DNA of 12,807 nucleotides, from the NCBI GenBank assembly GCA_025458985.1, contig JALORM010000015.1, positions 1-12,807 on the forward strand, written 5' to 3'. Every line of letters begins with the position of its first letter. The stretch's first letter is position 1. The stretch comes from Paracoccaceae bacterium (GTDB taxonomy: Bacteria; Pseudomonadota; Alphaproteobacteria; Rhodobacterales; Rhodobacteraceae). The translations under genes were made by a program, and so were the position numbers. This document shows, in pieces, positions 1-6,221 of the stretch. The notes below the pieces were generated by a model. It saw only the letters and a list, made by a program, of their open reading frames with translations. It was not told the origin of the DNA and searched no databases.

Positions 1-861
1 CTCGCCATCCGCGTGGCGCTCGACGAGGTACCGGTGCTGACCTCGGTCGCGTGGCGCGTGGCTCCGGCTGCGGCGGCGCTCTGGCTCTGGGTGCGGCTTC
101 GCCGGCTGCCGGTGCCGCGGGGGGCGAGGGTTTGGGCGGCATTCCTGGTCATGGGCCTGCTCAACAACGCCCTGCCTTTCACGTTGATGGCCTGGGCGCA
201 GCTGCACATCGAAACCGGCCTGACCGCGATCCTGAACGCCTCGACCGCGATCTTCGGTCTGCTCTTCGCCGCGCTGGCCTTCGGCGACGAGCGCCTGGCC
301 GCGCGGAAGGCCGGGGGCGTGGCGCTGGGCTTTGCGGGAGTGGTGGCGGCGATCGGACCCGATGCGCTCACGGGGCTGGACCTGCGCTCGGCCGCGCAGC
401 TGGCGGTCCTGGGAGGCACGGTCTGCTATGCGCTGGCCGGTCTGTGGGCACGGGCGCGGCTGTCTGGGCTGGCACCGGAAGTTGCGGCGGCCGGGATGCT
501 GACCGGCTCGACGCTCATCTGCGTGCCCTTGGCGCTGCTGGTCGACGGCTGGCCCGACCTCGCGCTCGCGCCCGCCACATGGGCCGGGGTCGGCTACTAC
601 GCCCTCATCTCGACCGCGTTCGCCTACCTGCTCTACTACCGCGTCCTCGCCATGGCGGGTTCGGCAAACCTGCTTTTCGTCACGCTTGTCATTCCGCCCG
701 TCGCCATTGCCCTCGGGGCCGCTGTCCGGGGCGAGGCGCTGGCGCCCGGTGCGTTCCTCGGGCTCGGGCTCCTCGCCGCGGGCCTCGGGCTGCTCGACGG
801 GCGGCTCGGGCGGCGGCGTCATGCGCCCGAAGGCGGCGCGTCGCTCAAGACCCCGCGGTGA
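1..861 (+). CDS. EamA/DMT-family permease, 5' end missing
   Basis: This is a membrane permease of the drug/metabolite transporter superfamily (EamA type). Members export small metabolites or amino acids across the inner membrane; the substrate cannot be read from the sequence. The frame is open from base 1, and the first visible residues (LAIRVALDEVPVLTSVAWR) match the end of the first transmembrane helix of EamA proteins, so the real start lies upstream of the window; the GTG at 13 is probably internal. About 286 residues are visible, and full proteins are about 290-310. Roughly nine hydrophobic segments alternate with short Arg-rich loops, in the usual two repeated EamA halves (about residues 1-120 and 130-270). 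The C-terminal tail (DGRLGRRRHAPEGG) is basic and cytoplasmic-looking. The gene ends in TGA inside the 3' end of the convergent GNAT gene, leaving no room for a separate terminator. Confidence 0.87.
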   Translation, partial: LAIRVALDEVPVLTSVAWRVAPAAAALWLWVRLRRLPVPRGARVWAAFLVMGLLNNALPFTLMAWAQLHIETGLTAILNASTAIFGLLFAALAFGDERLAARKAGGVALGFAGVVAAIGPDALTGLDLRSAAQLAVLGGTVCYALAGLWARARLSGLAPEVAAAGMLTGSTLICVPLALLVDGWPDLALAPATWAGVGYYALISTAFAYLLYYRVLAMAGSANLLFVTLVIPPVAIALGAAVRGEALAPGAFLGLGLLAAGLGLLDGRLGRRRHAPEGGASLKTPR

Positions 862-1372
862 AGTCCCGCGCCAGCAGACCCATGAGCAGGTCGTCCGCCC
901 ATTCCCCGGTAGACAGCCGCGCACTTTCACGCTCGCGACCCTCTTCGACGAAACCGCAGGCGCGGTAGCACCGGATCGCGCGTGCATTCATGGCCAGCAC
1001 CCGGACGCTCACGCGGTGCAGCTCCAGAGGCCCGAAGGCTTCTGCCAGCGCAAGCCTGATGGCGCGGCGTCCGATCCCCCGGCCAAGATCGCCGTCCCGC
1101 AGCAGACCGACCGCAAGGCCCGCGCGACGGTCCTCCATGTTCAGCGAATGGAGCCGCACCTGACCCGCCACGCGCCCATCGGCCTCGATGACCCACGCCA
1201 GCGGATCGGCGGCGACCCGCTCGACCCAAGCGCGGGCCCTGGCCTCGGTCATCGGCGTCGCGCGGGAGGGATCGACCCCATAGCCACGCAGCACCTCGGG
1301 CGCGGGCTCCGCATCCACAACCTCGATCCAGTCCTCCGCGCGGGGGGCACGAAGGCGGACGGGAAAAGCCAT
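845..1372 (-). CDS. GNAT-family N-acetyltransferase (RimJ/RimL-like)
   Basis: This 175-residue protein has the GNAT fold and should transfer acetyl from acetyl-CoA to an amine; the substrate is unknown. The N-terminus (VRLRAPRAEDW) is the usual RimJ/RimL-type first strand. The acetyl-CoA pyrophosphate-binding motif is at about residues 88-106, with the GRGIG core at 97-101. Motif B follows at about 129-145 (NARAIRCYRACGF), the classic N-x-x-A-x-x-x-Y-x-x-x-GF pattern. Length is normal for the family. The ATG at 1372 lies 3 bp after the stop of the HerA-like gene and has no strong ribosome binding site, so translation is probably coupled and the two genes co-transcribed. Its last codons overlap the convergent permease by 17 bp. 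The family call is secure; no specific enzyme name is justified. Confidence 0.9.
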   Translation of the reverse strand: MAFPVRLRAPRAEDWIEVVDAEPAPEVLRGYGVDPSRATPMTEARARAWVERVAADPLAWVIEADGRVAGQVRLHSLNMEDRRAGLAVGLLRDGDLGRGIGRRAIRLALAEAFGPLELHRVSVRVLAMNARAIRCYRACGFVEEGRERESARLSTGEWADDLLMGLLARDFTAGS

Positions 1373-1375
1373 CGC

Positions 1376-2920
1376 CTACCGCGACCTGAACAGACCGCCG
1401 AGGATGCCACGGACGATGCGCCGGCCCGTGGTGCCGGTCAGTTCCTTCACTACGGACTGCGTCAGCGCTTCGGCGAAGCTCTTTTCCTGGCGGCTGCCGC
1501 TGCTGCGCGTCGTGGTGCGGCGGGCCGGCTCCGCGCCGCCGTCCCAGCGGCGGGCGTTCTGGAACTCGCGCTCCTTCGCCTGGGCCTCGGCCGCCTCGGC
1601 CGCCTCGGCCTCGCGCGCGGCCGCGTCGGCACGGGCACGCAGCATCTCGAAGGCGCTTTCGCGGTCGATCGCGCGCTCGTACTTGCCCGAGACAGGCGAA
1701 GCGGCGATCACCGCCCGCCGCTCGTCTTCAGTGATCGGGCCCAGTTGCGAGGAAGGCGGCCGCACCAAGGTGCGTTCGACGACGCTCGGCGCGCCCTTGG
1801 CCTCGAGGAACGAGGTGACCGCCTCGCCGGTGCCGACCTCCTTGATCGCGTCCTCGGTCGCGAACCGTGCGTTCGGTCTGTAGGTTTCGGCGGCGCGGCG
1901 CAGATCCTGCTGGTCCTTTGGCGTGAAGGCCCTGAGCGCGTGTTGAACGCGGTTGCCGAGCTGGCCGAGGATGTCGTCGGGCACATCCGCCGGGTTCTGG
2001 GTGATGAAGTAGACGCCGACGCCCTTCGAACGGATCAGGCGGGCCACCTGCTCGACCTTGTCGACCAACGCCTTCGGGGCATCGTCGAATAGCAGGTGCG
2101 CCTCGTCGAAGAAGAAGACGAGCTTCGGGCGGTCGGGATCGCCCACCTCGGGCAGCGTCTCGAACAGCTCGGACAAAAGCCAGAGAAGGAACGTGGCATA
2201 GAGTCGGGGCGAGGCCATCAGCTTGTCGGCCGCGATGATGTTGACCCGACCCCGGCCCGACGGATCCACTGCCATCATGTCGAACAGGTCGAGCGCCGGT
2301 TCGCCGAAGAACTTCGCCCCGCCCTGGTTCTCGAGGACGAGGAGACGGCGCTGGATCGTTCCGATCGAGGCCGCCGCGACGTTGCCATATCGCAGGGTAA
2401 GCTGGTCGGCGTTCTCGCCCACCCAGACCAGCAGCGCCTGGAGATCCTTGAGATCGAGAAGCGGCAGGCCCTCTTCGTCTGCCACGCGGAAAGCAACGTT
2501 CAGCACGCCCTCCTGTGCCTCGGAAAGCTCCAGCAGGCGCGACAGGAGAAGCGGGCCCATCTCGGCGATCGTCGTGCGCACGGGATGGCCCTGCTCGCCA
2601 AAGAGGTCCCAGAAGGTGACGGGAAACCCCTGGTAGACGAGATCGAGCCCGATGGTCGCCGCGCGCTTCATGAAGGGCAGGTGCAGCTTGTGCGTTTCGG
2701 AGCCGGCCTTGGCGAGGCCCGACAGGTCGCCCTTGATGTCCGCCATCACGACCGGCACGCCGGCGGCAGAGAAGCCCTCGGCAAGGATCTGCAGGGTCAC
2801 CGTCTTGCCGGTGCCGGTCGCGCCGGCGACCAGGCCGTGGCGATTTCCGTACCTGAGCAGAAGGCGCTGCGGCACGCCGTACCCCTCGCCGCCACCGCCG
2901 ACGAAAATCCCCTCGTCCAT
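1376..2920 (-). CDS. HerA-like ATPase of the DUF853 (YjgR) family
   Basis: This 514-residue cytoplasmic P-loop ATPase belongs to the HerA/FtsK clade (DUF853, E. coli YjgR type), whose cellular role is not established. Walker A is GATGTGKT at residues 33-40, and Walker B with the catalytic acidic pair is LVFFFDEAH at 267-275. A sensor-like ITQNP follows at 306-310, then LGNRVQHALRAFTP, typical of the family. The C-terminal third contains an Ala/Glu-rich, probably coiled-coil stretch and a basic end (GRRIVRGILGGLFRSR). I chose the ATG at 2920, not the in-frame ATG at 3013. It is preceded by AGGAGG at normal spacing, and MDEGIFVGGG matches the usual family start, while the extra 31 residues look like translated intergenic DNA. 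No NurA nuclease partner is adjacent, unlike archaeal HerA. It leads a two-gene unit with the GNAT gene. Family call strong, function unknown. Confidence 0.93.
   Translation of the reverse strand: MDEGIFVGGGGEGYGVPQRLLLRYGNRHGLVAGATGTGKTVTLQILAEGFSAAGVPVVMADIKGDLSGLAKAGSETHKLHLPFMKRAATIGLDLVYQGFPVTFWDLFGEQGHPVRTTIAEMGPLLLSRLLELSEAQEGVLNVAFRVADEEGLPLLDLKDLQALLVWVGENADQLTLRYGNVAAASIGTIQRRLLVLENQGGAKFFGEPALDLFDMMAVDPSGRGRVNIIAADKLMASPRLYATFLLWLLSELFETLPEVGDPDRPKLVFFFDEAHLLFDDAPKALVDKVEQVARLIRSKGVGVYFITQNPADVPDDILGQLGNRVQHALRAFTPKDQQDLRRAAETYRPNARFATEDAIKEVGTGEAVTSFLEAKGAPSVVERTLVRPPSSQLGPITEDERRAVIAASPVSGKYERAIDRESAFEMLRARADAAAREAEAAEAAEAQAKEREFQNARRWDGGAEPARRTTTRSSGSRQEKSFAEALTQSVVKELTGTTGRRIVRGILGGLFRSR
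1584..1610. repeat. Three tandem copies of a 9-bp unit inside the HerA-like gene
   Basis: The nonamer GCCTCGGCC occurs three times without interruption. On the coding strand it gives a repeated Ala-Glu-Ala pattern in the predicted coiled coil near the C-terminus of the ATPase. The unit is in frame, so copy-number changes would only lengthen or shorten the helix. Confidence 0.85.
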
Positions 2921-2948
2921 CGCTCGCCTCCTACCACGGTTCGCGGCG

Positions 2949-2977
2949 AGAATACATGCAAAACCCCTGCGTGCCAG
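2949..2977 (-). promoter_or_regulatory. Candidate promoter of the HerA-like/GNAT unit
   Basis: On the minus strand a -35-like CTGGCA and a -10-like TATTCT are separated by 17 bp. Each matches the sigma-70 consensus at four of six positions. The start point would fall about 20 bp before the chosen ATG at 2920, leaving a short leader that holds the AGGAGG ribosome binding site. This is read by eye only. Confidence 0.4.
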
Positions 2978-3105
2978 AGGCGATGCGCGCTCGACGGGGT
3001 GCGGCTGCGGCATGCCGGTGCGGGCGGAACACTGCTGGCATCCGGACGATCCGGCGCGCCGCGTGGCCCCCCTACGCTTCCTGTCCGGTAAACCGAGATT
3101 CCCGG

Positions 3106-3134
3106 TTGACGCATCGGATTAAAGCCCGTAGCGT
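3106..3134 (+). promoter_or_regulatory. Candidate promoter of a short RNA or leader
   Basis: TTGACG (3106-3111) is a strong -35 element; with the next base it matches the alphaproteobacterial TTGACGS form. After 17 bp comes TAGCGT (3129-3134), a weak -10. High-GC alphaproteobacteria often tolerate weak -10 elements. It points toward the intrinsic terminator at 3186-3211, which would otherwise have nothing to terminate. Confidence 0.4.
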
Positions 3135-3140
3135 CCGGCC

Positions 3141-3211
3141 CAATAACTAAGTCGGCCAGTCCGACGGGGAGACAAGGAATAGAGGAAAAGGGCCCCGCAA
3201 GGGCCCTTTTT
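3141..3211 (+). ncRNA. Candidate small RNA or attenuated leader, about 70 nt
   Basis: This is inferred from a promoter-like element just upstream and a strong terminator at its 3' end. No coding frame fits: there is no ATG between 3120 and 3185. The predicted transcript has a 5-bp hairpin (GTCGG 3151-3155 with CCGAC 3161-3165), a purine-rich single-stranded stretch (3166-3185) and the terminator stem. The gene to the left runs away on the other strand, so the terminator cannot serve it. The alternative is a leader of the IalB-family gene, which starts at 3323, with the stem acting as an attenuator. I do not recognise a named RNA family. Confidence 0.4.
3186..3211 (+). terminator. Strong intrinsic terminator
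   Basis: AAAAGGGCCC (3186-3195) and GGGCCCTTTT (3201-3210) form a perfect 10-bp stem around the loop CGCAA, and the T run extends to 3211. Because the stem begins with A residues it could also work on the minus strand, but no minus-strand gene ends there. It lies between the promoter of the HerA-like gene and the IalB-family gene, so on the plus strand it must end a short upstream transcript. Confidence 0.8.
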
Positions 3212-3252
3212 CATGTCCCGCGCGGGCAGCCGCCGGTGCCCGAAATGCGGGC

Positions 3253-3281
3253 CTGACACTGCAGCTGGGGCGTGCTAAGGC
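3253..3281 (+). promoter_or_regulatory. Candidate promoter of the IalB-family gene
   Basis: CTGACA (3253-3258) is a good -35 element, and 17 bp later lies TAAGGC (3276-3281). Read against the Caulobacter-type consensus, GCTAAGGC at 3274-3281 resembles GCTANAWC with an allowed spacer. It would give a leader of about 35 bases before the ATG at 3323. It lies after the terminator, so the gene could be transcribed independently of the upstream short RNA. Confidence 0.38.
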
Positions 3282-3322
3282 ACCGCCCGAAACTTTCCGA
3301 CACCAAGGACTCCGGACCAACC

Positions 3323-4060
3323 ATGTCGATCTTCCGCATCGCAATGACGCTTGCCCTTGCAACGCTGCTCGTCTCCGCCCCGGCCCGGGCACAGCAGGCG
3401 CCTGCCGAAGGGCAGCCGGCCGCCGAAGACGGCGCCACGGAACAGGCCCCGGCTGCCGACGGGGCGGCGTCCGATGCGGGCGGGCTTTCGATGGGCGAAC
3501 CGGTCGCATCGGACGGCGGCGAGATTGGCACGCCCTACGTGAAGGAGGAACACGGCTCCTGGCAGATCCGCTGCATCCGCACGCCATCGGGTGTGGATCC
3601 CTGCCAGCTCTACCAGCTGCTGCGCGACGACGAAGGCAACCCGGTGTCCGAGTTCTCGCTGTTCCCGCTGACGCCACCTCAGGGCGATGCCGTGGCGGGC
3701 GGCAACATCATCACGCCGCTCGAGACCCTGCTGACCCAGGCCGTCACCATGCAGATCGACACGGGCGAACCTCGTCGCTACCCGTTCACGTTCTGCACCA
3801 CCGCCGGCTGCTTCGCCCGCATCGGCTACAGCGCTGCGGACATCGACCGTTTCAAGCGCGGTCGCAGCGCAACCGTCTCGATCGTGCCTCTGGTCGCCCC
3901 CGACCAGAGGATTTCGCTTTCGGTCTCGCTCACGGGGTTCACAGCGGGTTACGACGCGCTTTCGGCGCTGATTGCCGAACAGGCGGCCGCTGCGCAGGCC
4001 GAAGGCGCAGATGCCGGCGAGGGTGAGGGCGAGGGCGCCGCAACCGGCGACGGCAACTGA
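3323..4060 (+). CDS. Exported invasion-associated locus B (IalB) family protein
   Basis: The 245-residue product belongs to the IalB family (PF06776), small periplasmic proteins common in Rhizobiales and Rhodobacterales. Their molecular role is unclear outside Bartonella, where IalB is linked to red-cell invasion. A signal peptide covers residues 1-23, with a hydrophobic core and an ARA cleavage site before QQ. An Ala/Glu/Gln-rich linker of about 50 residues follows. The folded domain starts near WQIRC, with cysteines in WQIRC, DPCQ, FTFC and AGCF that should form disulfides in the periplasm. The FARIGYSAADIDRFKRG region is typical of the family. The C-terminus is a low-complexity Ala/Gly/Glu tail. 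I chose the ATG at 3323, since the in-frame ATG at 3272 would bury the signal peptide; the ribosome binding site (AAGGA, distant) is weak. The family name does not imply pathogenicity. Confidence 0.88.
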   Translation: MSIFRIAMTLALATLLVSAPARAQQAPAEGQPAAEDGATEQAPAADGAASDAGGLSMGEPVASDGGEIGTPYVKEEHGSWQIRCIRTPSGVDPCQLYQLLRDDEGNPVSEFSLFPLTPPQGDAVAGGNIITPLETLLTQAVTMQIDTGEPRRYPFTFCTTAGCFARIGYSAADIDRFKRGRSATVSIVPLVAPDQRISLSVSLTGFTAGYDALSALIAEQAAAAQAEGADAGEGEGEGAATGDGN

Positions 4061-4114
4061 CGCCGCCCCTGGCGTCAGCCCGGACGGCCTTACGCGGGCA
4101 AACGCGCAAGGCCG
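4058..4114. terminator. Two adjacent hairpins at the 3' end of the IalB-family gene
   Basis: TGACGCC (4058-4064, including the stop codon) pairs with GGCGTCA (4071-4077) around a 6-base loop. Just downstream CGGCCTT (4085-4091) pairs with AAGGCCG (4108-4114), with an inner CGCG/CGCG stem after one mismatch. Neither is followed by a T run, so they are not textbook intrinsic terminators. They could protect the mRNA 3' end or help termination between the convergent genes. Confidence 0.45.
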
Positions 4115-4175
4115 CCACCGTCGCCCGGTAGAGCGCCAGCAGCGGACGTACTGACCTCAGGGGGACCCGTGGTGA

Positions 4176-4208
4176 GGCGGCACGCCTCGCCAGAAGCGCC
4201 GTGCCGCC
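4176..4208. repeat. Perfect 9-bp inverted repeat in the convergent intergenic region
   Basis: GGCGGCACG (4176-4184) and CGTGCCGCC (4200-4208) are exact reverse complements around a 15-base loop, which gives a stable hairpin on either strand. A shorter alternative hairpin, GAGGCG/CGCCTC, overlaps the left arm. It sits between the 3' ends of the IalB-family gene and cysE, so it may block read-through from both sides. No T run is present. I see no gene in the 260-bp interval 4061-4320. Confidence 0.5.
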
Positions 4209-4320
4209 GGTCCGGGAACGCGGGAAGCGCCGAGTACCCCGGTCAATAGCGGACCATGCGTGACACGTCGACCGAACAACGCGGCACTTTCCGCCCGCCC
4301 CACAAGGACGCTGACCTAGG

Positions 4321-5130
4321 CTACTCGGCGTCGCGGAACAGCTGGTCCATGGTGATCGACGGCTGATCGCAGCCCGCCTCGCCGACGATCCGCGCCGGCA
4401 CACCCGCCACCGTCTTGCACGGCGGAACCGGGTGCAGAACCACCGAACCCGCGGCGATGCGGCTGCAATGGCCGATCTCGATGTTGCCCAGAACCTTGGC
4501 GCCGGCTCCGATCAGGACGCCGTTGCCGATCTTCGGATGACGGTCCCCGTCCTCCTTGCCCGTGCCGCCAAGCGTCACCGAATGCAGCATGGACACGTTG
4601 TCGCCGACGACAGCCGTCTCACCGATCACGATCGAATGCGCATGATCGATCATGATCCCCTTGCCAAGCCTCGCTGCCGGATGGATGTCCACCCCGAAGT
4701 GTTCCGAGATGCGCATCTGGAGGAAGTACGCGAGATCGCGCCGCCCCTCGGTCCAGAGCCAATGGGATACCCTGTAGGCCTGAACCGCCTGATAGCCCTT
4801 GAAGTAGAGCAGCGGCTGCAGGAAGCGGTGGCAAGCGGGATCGCGCTCGTAGACGGCGACGAGGTCCGCGCGGGCCGACTGGCCGAGTCGGGGGTCCGAG
4901 GCGTAGGCCTCCATCGCGATCTCGTTGAGAAGCTGCTCACCCATCTCGCCGGAGGACAGCTTCAGCGCAATCCGGTAGGCAAGCGCCCGCTCCATCGTCG
5001 CATGGTGCAGAACGCTTGAATGCAGCAATCCGCCCAGCAGCGGCTCCTCGCGGATCGCCGCCTCGGCCTCCTCGGTGATCCGGGACCAGACCGGATCGAG
5101 GCTTGCTAACTGAACGCGTGTCTTTGCCAT
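4321..5130 (-). CDS. cysE: Serine O-acetyltransferase
   Basis: This cytoplasmic enzyme acetylates L-serine with acetyl-CoA to give O-acetylserine, the first committed step of cysteine synthesis. The 269-residue protein aligns along its full length with E. coli CysE (273 residues). It has a helical N-terminal domain (about 10-145) and a left-handed beta-helix of hexapeptide repeats (about 148-250). The expected active-site residues are visible with a constant offset of five from E. coli: D97, D162, H163 and H198 (in GDRHPKI). The C-terminus ends in ITMDQLFRDAE; in this family the C-terminal tail, usually ending in Ile, binds cysteine synthase, and this version lacks a terminal Ile. The ATG at 5130 has a strong GGAGGAG at 5143-5137. 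It lies 75 bp after the last gene of the GTA operon, on the same strand, but appears to have its own promoter. Confidence 0.97.
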   Translation of the reverse strand: MAKTRVQLASLDPVWSRITEEAEAAIREEPLLGGLLHSSVLHHATMERALAYRIALKLSSGEMGEQLLNEIAMEAYASDPRLGQSARADLVAVYERDPACHRFLQPLLYFKGYQAVQAYRVSHWLWTEGRRDLAYFLQMRISEHFGVDIHPAARLGKGIMIDHAHSIVIGETAVVGDNVSMLHSVTLGGTGKEDGDRHPKIGNGVLIGAGAKVLGNIEIGHCSRIAAGSVVLHPVPPCKTVAGVPARIVGEAGCDQPSITMDQLFRDAE

Positions 5131-5154
5131 CGTCCGCTCCTCCGATCCGGTACC

Positions 5155-5182
5155 TCTATACCAGATAGGGGCGCCAGGTCAC
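5155..5182 (-). promoter_or_regulatory. Candidate cysE promoter
   Basis: On the minus strand GTGACC (5182-5177) and TATAGA (5160-5155) are separated by 16 bp, each with four matches to the sigma-70 hexamers. The start point would be about 18-20 bp before the cysE ATG, just upstream of its GGAGGAG. The -35 element coincides with one arm of the inverted repeat at 5177-5198. Confidence 0.42.
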
Positions 5183-5198
5183 GCGCCAAGCGGTGACC
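5177..5198. promoter_or_regulatory. Inverted repeat GGTCAC-N10-GTGACC upstream of cysE
   Basis: The two 6-bp arms (5177-5182 and 5193-5198) are perfect reverse complements with a 10-base spacer, about two helical turns in total, the geometry of a dimeric regulator site. One arm overlaps the candidate -35 of cysE, so binding there could repress transcription. It could instead be a weak hairpin at the end of the GTA operon; no T run follows it. The regulator is unknown. Confidence 0.35.
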
Positions 5199-5205
5199 CT
5201 TCGGA

Positions 5206-5505
5206 TCACGTTCCGGAATGGATTCGTCCGCGGTGGACCAGAATGGCATCGAGGACGACGGCAAGGCAGCTGAGGTAGTCGGTGTCCGAAAGGGACCGGG
5301 GTTCGGCCAGCACTCGGCCCCGTGCTGCACCCTCGAGCGTGCCGTTGCCCCAAAGAGGGTGCGACCGTCCGACCCGCTTGCGGTAGCGGTCCGCGGCTTC
5401 GGTTTCGGAAACAAGGCGCGCCGCTTCCGCGGCGCGGGCAGGCGCAGGCAGCGCCAGCAGCGCCCGCGCCGCGGTCGAGAGGTCGGAAGGCGCGATGTGC
5501 CGCAT
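5206..5505 (-). CDS. Small conserved-looking protein at the end of the GTA operon
   Basis: This is a 99-residue cytoplasmic protein with no signal peptide or membrane segment. The first half is Ala-rich and likely helical. The most distinctive part is a charged/aromatic segment EAADRYRKRVGRSHPLWGNG at about residues 37-56, which resembles small uncharacterised Rhodobacterales proteins I have seen next to GTA clusters (memory, not a search). The second half (LSDTDYLSCLAVVLDAIL) looks like one more helix. The ATG at 5505 overlaps the stop of the DUF2793 gene by one base (TGATG); a GTG three bases earlier is also possible. No good ribosome binding site is present, which fits translational coupling. 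Coding is supported by the coupling and by the codon pattern. Function unknown. Confidence 0.7.
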   Translation of the reverse strand: MRHIAPSDLSTAARALLALPAPARAAEAARLVSETEAADRYRKRVGRSHPLWGNGTLEGAARGRVLAEPRSLSDTDYLSCLAVVLDAILVHRGRIHSGT

Positions 5506-6221
5506 CACGCCGGACGGGGCAGACCGATGGTCGCGTAGTGAACGGCGAAGCGCACCGTCCCGCCGCCGCCGAAGGTTCCGCCCTCGGCCGTCAACAGAAG
5601 TGCTGTCGGCGCATAGTAGGCCTGCGGCGACCCGGTAAGCCCGCGAACCCAGGCACCCTCGCCCGATCCCAGCCCCGTGCCGTAGCGATCATCCGACCCG
5701 GCAACCCCCAGGCGCCACGACGACAGCGTGCCCGTGATGTCCGAAAGCACCCGTCCCGTCACGCCAAACACCACCGCATTGCCGGGGATCTCGGCTGCGG
5801 TCGCCGAGCTTGTTCCGGCCGTGATGGAATGATCGAATTCCCGCACCGCAAGTGCAAATGCCGACCCGCCCGGCGCAACCGCGACCGCGTTCTCGGCCCA
5901 GTCCGTGCCGTCGTAGAGCACGTGCAGGCTCTCGGCTGCCACGAAGGCGCGCCAGCCTGCCCGGGCGGTCAGGAATATCCAGCCGCCGTTCTGCCGCACG
6001 GCGATCCGGCCGCCCTGCCCGGCCCAGGCGTTCACCGCGCCGGCCGGAACCAGGTACGCATCCCCATCCGGCGCGGCCGTCGGCGGCAAGGTCAGCGTCC
6101 GCGACAGGACGGAAAGCTGCACGGCAGCGTCAAGACGGCCGAGCGCCTCGTTGACCGTCACATGCTTCTGCGCCTGAGAGGGGGACAGAAGCGGAAGCGC
6201 AAGATTGGGAGTGTCAGGCAT
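5505..6221 (-). CDS. DUF2793 domain-containing protein, GTA/phage-associated
   Basis: This 238-residue protein carries the DUF2793 signature at its N-terminus: TPNLALPLLSPSQAQKHVTV followed by NEALGRLDA at about residues 3-30. Next is a strand-rich region with WIFLTARAGWRAFVAAE and LHVLYDG (about 90-125). The C-terminal half is Gly/Thr/Ala-rich and beta-looking, without cysteines, as in fibre or spike proteins. The family is found mainly in Rhodobacterales, often beside phage or GTA tail genes, and has no proven function. The chosen ATG at 6221 overlaps the stop of g15 by 8 bp (ATGCCTGA), with GAGG about 12 bases upstream. The longer in-frame extension to 6452 is Arg/Ser-rich shadow sequence antisense to no gene but inside g15, and is not plausible. 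I infer a tail-tip or surface-binding accessory; this is unproven. Confidence 0.85.
   Translation of the reverse strand: MPDTPNLALPLLSPSQAQKHVTVNEALGRLDAAVQLSVLSRTLTLPPTAAPDGDAYLVPAGAVNAWAGQGGRIAVRQNGGWIFLTARAGWRAFVAAESLHVLYDGTDWAENAVAVAPGGSAFALAVREFDHSITAGTSSATAAEIPGNAVVFGVTGRVLSDITGTLSSWRLGVAGSDDRYGTGLGSGEGAWVRGLTGSPQAYYAPTALLLTAEGGTFGGGGTVRFAVHYATIGLPRPA

Noticed and set aside
1584..1610. Tandem 9-bp repeats considered as a CRISPR or regulatory repeat
   Set aside because: The units are contiguous, without spacers, in frame, and encode an Ala-Glu helix within the ATPase.
686..2092. Plus-strand open frame of 468 codons across the permease, GNAT and HerA-like genes
   Set aside because: It runs through three genes that have clear families in other frames; its sequence shows no domain.
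2959..2976. Sigma-54-like promoter upstream of the HerA-like gene (TGGCAC followed by TTGC)
   Set aside because: The spacing between GG and GC is 14 bases instead of the required 10, so it cannot be a normal -24/-12 element.
2096..3091. Plus-strand open frame of 331 codons opposite the HerA-like gene
   Set aside because: Shadow of the ATPase, whose Walker motifs and ribosome binding site are clear on the minus strand.
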